Below, piece after piece: positions 1 to 4,705 of a stretch of DNA of 7,366 nucleotides. Under the pieces are notes generated by a model, which searched no databases, had not been told where the DNA came from, and saw only the letters and a list, made by a program, of their open reading frames with translations. Location of the stretch: positions 1-7,366 of the forward strand of contig JAIRTI010000147.1 in assembly GCA_031255035.1 (NCBI GenBank). Reading direction: 5' to 3'. Made by a program: the position numbers and the translations under genes. Positions within the stretch are counted from its first letter, which is position 1. Each line of letters starts with the position of its first letter. The stretch comes from Desulfovibrio sp. (GTDB taxonomy: Bacteria; Desulfobacterota; Desulfovibrionia; Desulfovibrionales; Desulfovibrionaceae).

Positions 1-236
1 CCCATTCGCCAACTGTGAAAGGCAATGCCTCCGGCGGCCGGGGCGCTGCCCCGGACCCCGCCGGGGGAAATGATTTCCCCCGGACCCCCTCAGTTGGGTT
101 CCGGCTGCGCGTATCAACATGGCAACCTCCCGTCACCCAATCGCCGGGTCCAGGTACGAAGCTGGGGCCGGCGGTCTGGCGCTGTGGGCGGAGCCCACAT
201 GCGATCAAATTGGCTTCATCAAAATGAGAATTGCTG
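1..236 (+). mobile_element. MITE-like repeat, copy 1 (left end outside window)
   Basis: This is the right-hand part of a GC-rich repeat. It matches the complete copy at 1217-1486 almost base for base, with one 1-base indel and a few substitutions. It holds three strong dyads: 38-54 (7-bp stem, loop GCT), 61-83 (11-bp arms around a single G) and 183-199 (7-bp stem, loop GGA). The right terminus AAAATGAGAATTGCTG ends at 236. Short open frames cross it, but they have no ribosome-binding sites and resemble no protein family, so I read it as non-coding. By comparison with copy 2, its right-hand target duplication would be AACCGGCTG (237-245); the left partner is outside the window. No transposase is encoded, so any mobility must depend on an enzyme elsewhere. 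Confidence 0.85.
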
Positions 237-544
237 AACCGGCTGGCCTGGGTCTGGCATTTTTAGAAAAAATGGTATGGCTGATAAATATAATCGATAA
301 TTAAACGCCGTTTTGAGTTTTTATATAACATTCTATTATTGTTATAAATATAATTATCAGTAGCGGACTTTGAACCGAAATTCTCTGCCGCACAATGAAA
401 AAGAAGAGAAAATTCTCATTTTTTTTATTGACGCAGCCGTAAGCATAGGGCATGTGACCTCTTGAGGAAACGCGCAGTTCCGGCAGATGTTTTGCGGGAT
501 GTTTTGCGGCGCGGTGGATTATTTATTTTTGAGAGGATTTTTGC
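237..544. other. AT-rich non-coding region and 5' leader of the RRM gene
   Basis: No credible gene lies here. The composition is markedly AT-rich compared with the rest of the window. It contains an 11-base direct repeat ATAAATATAAT at 284-294 and 344-354, and a dyad TATAACA (324-330) with TGTTATA (340-346). Both ATAAATATAAT copies contain a perfect -10-like TATAAT, but neither has a well-spaced -35. A TTGACG at 428-433 has no convincing -10 partner. The promoter of the downstream RRM gene is probably in this stretch, which would give a long leader, but I cannot place it. Confidence 0.5.
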
Positions 545-811
545 ATGAGTAAGTCTCTTTATGTGGGCAACCTGCCCTGGTCGGCGACGGAAGACGAGGT
601 GCGTGACCTGTTCGCCCCTCATGGCACTGTTAACTCCGTCAAACTCATCAGCGATAGGGAAACCGGCCGCGCGCGCGGTTTCGGCTTCGTTGAAATGGAA
701 GACTCCGACGCCACAGGCGCAGTGGAAGCCCTCGACGGCACCAGCTTTGGTGGCCGCACCCTGCGTGTTAACGAAGCACAGCCCAAAGCCCCTAGGCAAC
801 CGCGTTACTAA
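545..811 (+). CDS. Small single-RRM RNA-binding protein
   Basis: This 88-residue protein is almost entirely one RNA-recognition motif domain. RNP2 is LYVGNL (residues 5-10) and RNP1 is RGFGFVEM (residues 44-51); the aromatic residues Y6, F46 and F48 are those expected to stack on RNA bases. A short basic tail (PKAPRQPRY) follows. Its length and layout match the bacterial RRM (Rbp-type) proteins of cyanobacteria, Desulfovibrio and related bacteria. Those are cytoplasmic single-stranded RNA binders, some of them cold-inducible. The ATG at 545 follows AGAGGA (532-537) at 7 bases, a good ribosome-binding site. The gene stands alone, with a long AT-rich leader before it and a strong terminator after it. 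The family is sure; the target RNAs cannot be read from sequence. Confidence 0.95.
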   Translation: MSKSLYVGNLPWSATEDEVRDLFAPHGTVNSVKLISDRETGRARGFGFVEMEDSDATGAVEALDGTSFGGRTLRVNEAQPKAPRQPRY

Positions 812-823
812 AAAAATTCTGAC

Positions 824-861
824 CAACAAAAAAACCCCGGTGAGCCGGGGTTTTTTTGTTG
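824..861 (+). terminator. Rho-independent terminator of the RRM gene
   Basis: This is a perfect 17-bp inverted repeat. The arms are 824-840 and 845-861, with loop TGAG; the GC core CCCCGG/CCGGGG is followed by seven T. It sits 13 bases after the RRM stop codon. The arms include A7 and T7, so it would also terminate transcription on the minus strand, although the tRNA has its own terminator before that point. Confidence 0.95.
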
Positions 862-890
862 TCGGCGCACCCTTCCGGGCGCGCTAATAC

Positions 891-915
891 AAAAAAAGCC
901 CTTGAAATCAAGGGC
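891..915 (-). terminator. Rho-independent terminator of the tRNA-Gly unit
   Basis: Read on the minus strand, GCCCTTGA (915-908) pairs with TCAAGGGC (905-898) across a 2-base centre and is followed by seven T (897-891). It lies 12 bases past the CCA end of tRNA-Gly and converges with the RRM terminator. Confidence 0.9.
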
Positions 916-926
916 GTTGTAATCAC

Positions 927-1002
<76 letters not shown>

Positions 1003-1003
1003 A

Positions 1004-1018
1004 TGGAGGCGGCACCCA
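1004..1018 (-). repeat. Duplicated tRNA-Cys 3' end (attachment-site-like)
   Basis: On the plus strand this reads TGGAGGCGGCACCCA, matching 14 of 15 bases of 2373-2387, the CCA, U73 and acceptor 3' strand of tRNA-Cys. No other tRNA part follows it, so it is only a fragment. It lies one base from the 5' end of tRNA-Gly copy 1. A short repeat of a tRNA 3' end at the far side of inserted DNA is the usual footprint of integrase-mediated insertion into a tRNA gene. Chance similarity of two acceptor regions is the alternative. Confidence 0.55.
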
Positions 1019-1207
1019 CCTCTTAACTGACAGCTTACTACTTAGAAATATTGAACTAAAATCTTTACGATATTTTTCGTACCCAGGTCTGCTTTGTCCC
1101 TGCCCTTTTTCCCGGCAAAGATGGTTTGAATCCAAAATGTGAATTGCTATCTATCCTCTTGATGGCGCCAGAGTCAACCAGTTTTATTATTTTCTTGATT
1201 TTGAAGC
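1019..1207. other. Non-coding stretch left of the MITE
   Basis: I see no supportable gene here. The short frames that cross it show no family resemblance, and the minus-strand one runs into the MITE. It contains a small dyad TACGA/TCGTA (1066-1081). It also contains AAAATGTGAATTGCT (1134-1148), which differs by one base from the right terminus of the MITE. It may hold a promoter for tRNA-Gly copy 1, but none is clear. Confidence 0.4.
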
Positions 1208-1216
1208 ATTCATCTT
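1208..1216 (+). repeat. Target-site duplication, left copy
   Basis: ATTCATCTT here is repeated exactly at 1487-1495, immediately on the other side of the 270-bp element. The exact position at the element termini is the evidence that these bases are a target-site duplication. Confidence 0.85.
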
Positions 1217-1486
1217 CGGCAATTCTCGTTATGAGCCTTTTTGCGGCCCCCCATTCGCCAACTGTGAAAGGCAATGCCTCCGGCGGCCGGGGCGCTGCCC
1301 CGGACCCCGCCGGGGGAAATCATTTCCCCCGGACCCCCTCAGTTGGGTTCCGGCTGCGCGTATCAACATGGCAACACTCCCGCCACCCATTCGCCGGGTC
1401 CAGGTACGAAGCTGGGGCCGGCGGCCTGGCGCTGTGGGCAGAGCCCACATGCGATCAAATTGGCTTCGACAAAATGAGAATTGCTG
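1217..1486 (+). mobile_element. MITE-like element, complete copy (270 bp)
   Basis: This copy has both ends. The left terminus is CGGCAATTCTCGTT. The right terminus, read inward, is CAGCAATTCTCATT, which gives terminal inverted repeats of about 12 bases with one mismatch in the core. A 9-bp direct repeat ATTCATCTT flanks it at 1208-1216 and 1487-1495. The interior is GC-rich and structured: hairpins at 1287-1303 and 1310-1332 (11-bp arms around one C), plus a TGTGGGC/GCCCACA hairpin near the right end (about 1433-1449). No transposase and no credible coding frame are present. Size, ends, duplication and several dispersed copies fit a non-autonomous miniature transposable element. Several insertion-sequence families make 8-10 bp duplications, so the parent element cannot be named from this window. 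Confidence 0.9.
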
Positions 1487-1495
1487 ATTCATCTT
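1487..1495 (+). repeat. Target-site duplication, right copy
   Basis: This is ATTCATCTT, identical to 1208-1216. Its last two bases form the start of the TTGACG -35-like hexamer of the toxin-antitoxin promoter. Removing the element and one repeat copy restores a continuous sequence that still contains TTGACG. Confidence 0.85.
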
Positions 1496-1522
1496 GACGT
1501 ATCGACGCTTATAAGCTACTCT
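1494..1522 (+). promoter_or_regulatory. Probable promoter and operator of the toxin-antitoxin pair
   Basis: TTGACG (1494-1499) and TACTCT (1517-1522) are spaced by 17 bases. Between them lies a perfect 10-bp palindrome, GCTTATAAGC (1507-1516), well placed as an operator for the HTH antitoxin. TATAAG (1510-1515) inside the palindrome is an alternative -10. If TACTCT is the -10, transcription would start at or next to the ATG at 1529, giving a nearly leaderless toxin message. This agrees with the lack of a visible ribosome-binding site. The assignment is from hexamer matching only. Confidence 0.45.
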
Positions 1523-1528
1523 TTGGTC

Positions 1529-1870
1529 ATGGAAGAAAGATATCACATTCGGCACTACCTGACAGAGGACGGAAAGGATATTTTCGCTATTTGGCTCAGA
1601 AAATTGAAGGACGCCAGGGCCAGGATGTACATTGTCCGTCAGCTTGACCGGGCTGCTTTGGGCAACTTCGGCGACCACAAGAGTTGTGGCTCTCAGGGAT
1701 TATGGGAACTGCGCATCGACTATGGGCCGGGGTATAGGGTGTACTACTGCCTGGATGGAGGAGCGATGATTATTCTCCTCTGCGGAGGGGACAAGTCCAC
1801 CCAGGACGCGGACATAGCCAAGGCCAAAGCGTATAAAATCAACTACGATGGGAGTAAACGCCATGACTGA
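1529..1870 (+). CDS. RelE/ParE-superfamily toxin, HI1419-like
   Basis: This 113-residue protein is the toxin of a two-gene addiction module of the HI1419 type (the COG3657 'addiction module killer' group within the RelE/ParE superfamily). Signature segments are LGNFGD (44-49), LWELRIDYGPGYRVYY (58-73) and LLCGGDKSTQDADIAKAKAY (83-102), in the expected order. RelE-like members are usually ribosome-dependent mRNA endonucleases that stop translation; I infer this activity from the family. Upstream in-frame codons exist back into the MITE, but the ATG at 1529 begins MEERYHIRHY, a normal family N-terminus, so the gene appears complete. No clear ribosome-binding site precedes it. The toxin comes first and overlaps the antitoxin start by 8 bases, the usual order for this subtype. 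Confidence 0.9.
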   Translation: MEERYHIRHYLTEDGKDIFAIWLRKLKDARARMYIVRQLDRAALGNFGDHKSCGSQGLWELRIDYGPGYRVYYCLDGGAMIILLCGGDKSTQDADIAKAKAYKINYDGSKRHD

Positions 1871-2195
1871 AACTATTCACAACTATGGGCGAAGCGTCTC
1901 TCACGACATCGCCATGATTGAAATGCTTCAAGAGGACAAGGCATTCGCTGCTGATTATTTGGAAAACGCCATACAGGAAGGAACGAGCGAAGAATTCCTT
2001 ATTGCCCTTCGTCGTGTGACCAAAGCCTTTGGAGGCATCGCCAAGCTGGCTCGCGAGACAGGACTGAACGAAAAGACGCTGCACCGCACTTTGTCCGCCA
2101 AGGGCAATCCGCGTCTGGATACTTTCGTAAAAGTTTGCAACGCTGTGGGCATGCAAATCCATATCACTCCGGTCGCGGAAGAATCTCACGTATAA
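1863..2195 (+). CDS. HTH antitoxin, HI1420-like
   Basis: This 110-residue partner of the preceding toxin belongs to the HI1420 'putative addiction module antidote' family (COG3636). The N-terminal part (residues 1-50) contains the alanine-rich helix DYLENAIQEG. An Xre/Cro-like helix-turn-helix follows at about residues 57-99 (GGIAKLARETGLNEKTLHR, then GNPRLDTFVKVCNAVGMQI). It should neutralise the toxin by direct binding and repress the shared promoter, probably through the GCTTATAAGC palindrome at 1507-1516. I chose ATG 1863 over the in-frame ATG at 1848 because GGGAG (1850-1854) precedes it at 8 bases. Its start overlaps the toxin stop, indicating coupled translation. Confidence 0.9.
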   Translation: MTETIHNYGRSVSHDIAMIEMLQEDKAFAADYLENAIQEGTSEEFLIALRRVTKAFGGIAKLARETGLNEKTLHRTLSAKGNPRLDTFVKVCNAVGMQIHITPVAEESHV

Positions 2196-2304
2196 AGTTT
2201 TTGCGCTCAAGTGCAATTTTGCATGAAAAGTTGTCTGGCGGGTATAGGGAATACCCAGGAAACCCCCTTGCCGCAAACGAACCCCGGCGAACTTCAGCGA
2301 ACGC
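2196..2304. other. Intergenic segment after the antitoxin
   Basis: No gene is visible. It contains a short dyad GGGTAT/ATACCC (2240-2256, 5-base loop) without a T-run, so it is at best a weak terminator for the toxin-antitoxin message. The region then runs into the minus-strand tRNA terminator. Confidence 0.4.
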
Positions 2305-2362
2305 AAAAAAAGACGTTCGCCTTACTCTTCCAATGAAAAGTTTACTTCGGCGAACGTCTTTT
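2305..2362 (-). terminator. Terminator of the tRNA-Gly/tRNA-Cys transcript
   Basis: On the minus strand a perfect 14-bp stem is formed by 2362-2349 and 2321-2308, enclosing a 27-nt loop. The T-run is the complement of A at 2305-2311. It begins 11 bases after the CCA of tRNA-Cys. The loop is larger than in a typical intrinsic terminator. Because the right arm ends in TTTT on the plus strand, it may also slow transcription coming from the toxin-antitoxin genes. Confidence 0.75.
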
Positions 2363-2372
2363 GACTTACTTC

Positions 2373-2446
<74 letters not shown>

Positions 2447-2517
2447 ATGGCGTGTCATTCAAGCATATCACGCGGCCCTTGGCAAGGGGGTCGCCTGTTG
2501 CCGCGCGCCCAGCGGCG

Positions 2518-2596
<79 letters not shown>

Positions 2597-2611
2597 AACA
2601 CAGGAACAGGC

Positions 2612-2641
2612 TGTGTACGCCCTGGAAGCCCATTCTGTCAA
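2612..2641 (-). promoter_or_regulatory. Probable promoter of the tRNA-Gly/tRNA-Cys unit
   Basis: On the minus strand a perfect -35 TTGACA (2641-2636) is followed after 18 bases by TACACA (2617-2612). The tRNA 5' end lies 15 bases beyond the -10, leaving a leader of about 8-9 nt, which is typical of tRNA genes. The -10 matches only half of the consensus. Confidence 0.5.
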
Positions 2642-2862
2642 GAGTCTTGTCAGGCCGTGTCGATAACAAGTTAAGTTGACCGATGAAGGCAGCACATCAA
2701 TTGACCGATCCGCGCTCTTCCGGGTTAAGTTGTTTGTGGCCTTGCCGATATGCTTTGTGCCATCCTGCTGACAGGAAAACGCTGGATAGCGTCCTGTGTG
2801 CCGGTATGCATGGACATCCTGCGGACAAAAACCACTTTGCCGAAACTCTGTCACGAGACGCC
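2642..2862. other. Intergenic region upstream of the glycan cluster
   Basis: This region should carry the promoter for the plus-strand glycosyltransferase cluster. It contains pairs of short direct repeats: TTGACCGAT at 2676-2684 and 2701-2709 (25-base period), GTTAAGTTG at 2670-2678 and 2724-2732, and CATCCTGCTGACA at 2761-2773, matching 12 of 13 bases of 2815-2827. An in-frame extension of the next gene runs back to 2683, but its translation is unlike the GT9 N-terminus, so I treat it as non-coding. No promoter with good -35 and -10 boxes stands out. Confidence 0.4.
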
Positions 2863-3885
2863 ATGGACCCTCTTTCCTCACTTCCCGCCGAATGGCTGGC
2901 CTTTCGTCTGGGCCGCCTGGGTGACGTGGTCCTGTGCACGGGCGTGCTGGAGCGCCTTGCCGAGCGGTACGGCTGGCGTTTTACCTTTGTCACCAGGCGT
3001 CCCTGGCAGGAACTTTTTGACGGCAGCCCTTGTGTCGAAAAGGTCATCACGCCTGCGGACGCCGACCTCGCCGCCACCGGCTATGCCGCCTTTTGCCGGC
3101 GTCTGGCCCGCGCATACCGTGGCTACGGGCTGCTCGATCTGCACGGCAGCTTGCGCTCGAACGCGTTGTCTCTGCTCTGGCCGGGACCGAAAAGACGCTA
3201 CCCGAAGATGGCGCTGAAACGCCGCCTGTTTCTGGCGTCCGGCCGCCGCCTGTTCGGGCGGCGCCTGCGCGACTGTACTGTTCCGCAACGGTACTACATG
3301 GCCGTGGACAGGCCCCCTCCCCCGGCAGGCGAGCTGTTGCCCCGTATCCGCCTGACGGATGAAGAAATCCGGGCGGCCGTGAACAGGCTGTCCGGCCTGT
3401 TCGGGCCCGGACAGCGCCCGGTGGCCCTGCATCCCTATGCGGCCAACGCCTTGAAGACCTGGCCTTCCGGCCATTGGCAAGGCCTCACACGGCTGCTGGA
3501 CGAGCGCGGCATCCCTTGGTTCGCCATGGGGCGCGGCAGCGCGTCGCCCTTTGCCGGCCGGGAAAACGACCTCAGCGACAGGACCTCTTTGCGCGAAAGC
3601 TGCGCCCTGCTTTCTTGCAGCCGCGCCCTGGTCAGCGGCGATTCCGGGCCCATGCACATGGGTACGGCCGTGGGCACGCCGGTCGTCGCCCTTTTTGGTC
3701 CCACAAGCTCTGAGTGGGGCTTTTATCCTTCCGGGCCGCGCGACAGGGTTTTGCAAAGATCGCTCGATTGCCGCCCCTGCTCCCTGCACGGCAAGTCCGG
3801 CTGCCCGCGCTCGGGAGAGTGCCTGAGCGGCATCCCGCCGGAAAACGTGCTCAAGGCCATTGAGGAAGCCGCGCTCTCACGCTGA
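2863..3885 (+). CDS. GT9 heptosyltransferase-like glycosyltransferase
   Basis: This 340-residue protein belongs to glycosyltransferase family 9, the ADP-heptose:LPS heptosyltransferase family with two Rossmann domains (GT-B). Those enzymes act at the inner face of the cytoplasmic membrane, adding sugars to lipid A-core or other surface glycans. The N-terminal motif FRLGRLGDVVL (14-24) contains Asp21, at the position of the family's catalytic Asp. The second domain has VALHPYAANALKTWP (187-201) and SGDSGPMHM (258-266), the nucleotide-sugar binding loop. A Cys set C303, C306, C314, C320 follows. I chose ATG 2863 because it places the GxLGD motif at the normal distance from the start; the ribosome-binding site is weak. 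It begins a likely operon. Donor and acceptor sugars are not determinable from sequence. Confidence 0.9.
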   Translation: MDPLSSLPAEWLAFRLGRLGDVVLCTGVLERLAERYGWRFTFVTRRPWQELFDGSPCVEKVITPADADLAATGYAAFCRRLARAYRGYGLLDLHGSLRSNALSLLWPGPKRRYPKMALKRRLFLASGRRLFGRRLRDCTVPQRYYMAVDRPPPPAGELLPRIRLTDEEIRAAVNRLSGLFGPGQRPVALHPYAANALKTWPSGHWQGLTRLLDERGIPWFAMGRGSASPFAGRENDLSDRTSLRESCALLSCSRALVSGDSGPMHMGTAVGTPVVALFGPTSSEWGFYPSGPRDRVLQRSLDCRPCSLHGKSGCPRSGECLSGIPPENVLKAIEEAALSR

Positions 3886-3922
3886 GCTCAAGCCGTTCCC
3901 CCACCAGCCAGAAGGACAGCCT

Positions 3923-4558
3923 ATGATTTCCCCCGCTACACAACCCGCGCATTCTCCCTTGAAAGGCCCACGACGGGCCGCGGATTCCGGACGACGCGCC
4001 CATGGCTATTATCCGCGCCGTCTTGAAAAATACCCCCCCGGCGAGGATGACAGGACGGCCGCCCAGGCGGAGCACGCGGCGGAACTGGCCAAGTATGGCC
4101 TGATTATGCAAAACGCCAGAGATTCGCGCCATCTGCTGCGCGATCTCTATCTGGCGTCCCTGGAACTGGCCTCCCCGGAAACGGATACGGCGCGCCTCGC
4201 GGACCAGGCCGACGAGTACTCCCGCCGCCTGCCCTCCCTCTGCGACGGTTGCGTACCCGATGAAGACTCCATGGGCAATCCGAACTGGATCAGCCTCACC
4301 GTGCGCGAACGCGACTACGACGGGCCAATCAAGGCTGAGGGCGTCCTCCCTGACGGCAAGGAAAAGGCCGCTCCTCTCGGCTTTCTCGACAAAGACAAGC
4401 CCGATGCCAAGGCAAAAGGCCGGAAGCCGCCCGCCCCCCGTGGGTTCCTTTTTTTCCGTCCATCCTCGTCGCTGGTGCGCATTCTGTTTTTCGGGGCGGC
4501 GCTCGGAGTCATCTATACCTTTCTCAGCGCCAGAGGCTGGCTGCCCAGGCTGTTTTAG
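3923..4558 (+). CDS. Unrecognised protein with C-terminal membrane segment
   Basis: I do not recognise this 211-residue protein. The N-terminal 45 residues are Pro/Arg-rich and probably disordered. Residues 46-105 look helical (AAQAEHAAELAKYG, then LLRDLYLASLELA). A CDGC pair (C107, C110) follows. A Lys/Pro-rich linker precedes one hydrophobic segment (about 184-203, VRILFFGAALGVIYTFLSA) near the C-terminus. This suggests a tail-anchored membrane protein with most of its mass in the cytoplasm. ATG 3923 has AAGGA at 3911-3915 as ribosome-binding site. It starts 37 bases after the preceding GT9 gene, so the two are probably cotranscribed and it may support the same glycan pathway; that is context only. 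Confidence 0.75.
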   Translation: MISPATQPAHSPLKGPRRAADSGRRAHGYYPRRLEKYPPGEDDRTAAQAEHAAELAKYGLIMQNARDSRHLLRDLYLASLELASPETDTARLADQADEYSRRLPSLCDGCVPDEDSMGNPNWISLTVRERDYDGPIKAEGVLPDGKEKAAPLGFLDKDKPDAKAKGRKPPAPRGFLFFRPSSSLVRILFFGAALGVIYTFLSARGWLPRLF

Positions 4559-4691
4559 AGCATTTTCACATTGAAATTACTCATTGCGGTAAAATGCTCT
4601 GGCCTTGCGAAACGAAGCGCGGCAAGGCCCGTGAAATTTTCGTAGGCGGGCTTTGCCCGCCGTAAGCGAACTGTTTCAAGCGTTAATTGCT
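4557..4691. repeat. Structured intergenic element with three stem-loops
   Basis: Three successive dyads fill the gap between two cluster genes. They are AGAGCATTTT (4557-4566) with AAAATGCTCT (4591-4600), GGCCTTGC (4601-4608) with GCAAGGCC (4622-4629), and GGCGGGC (4645-4651) with GCCCGCC (4655-4661, loop TTT). The first arm overlaps the stop codon of the upstream gene. None is followed by a T-run, so ordinary termination is unlikely. The organisation resembles dispersed extragenic repeats, and an mRNA-processing or stability role in the operon is possible. I see only one copy in this window. Confidence 0.6.
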
Positions 4692-4705
4692 ACAGGACAA
4701 AGCCT

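Noticed and set aside
15..304. Short open frames in and beside the repeat (MKGNASGGRGAAPDPAGG type), also at 1126-1497
   Set aside because: They lie in a repeated, hairpin-rich non-coding element, have no ribosome-binding site, and the same frame is broken or altered among the copies.
425..829. 134-codon minus-strand frame over the RRM gene
   Set aside because: It is antisense to a well-supported RRM gene and reaches into its terminator.
1065..1274. Possible remnant integrase on the minus strand in the putative island
   Set aside because: The 69-codon translation has no tyrosine- or serine-recombinase motif and its start lies inside the MITE.
2683..2862. N-terminal extension of the first GT9 gene to ATG 2683
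   Set aside because: The 60 extra residues resemble no GT9 sequence and cover the repeat-rich intergenic region. Starting at 2863 places the catalytic motif at the normal position.
2878..3789. 303-codon minus-strand open frame opposite the first GT9 gene
   Set aside because: Shadow of the GT9 gene, for the same reasons: no family motifs and a Gln/Arg/Ala-rich nonsense composition.
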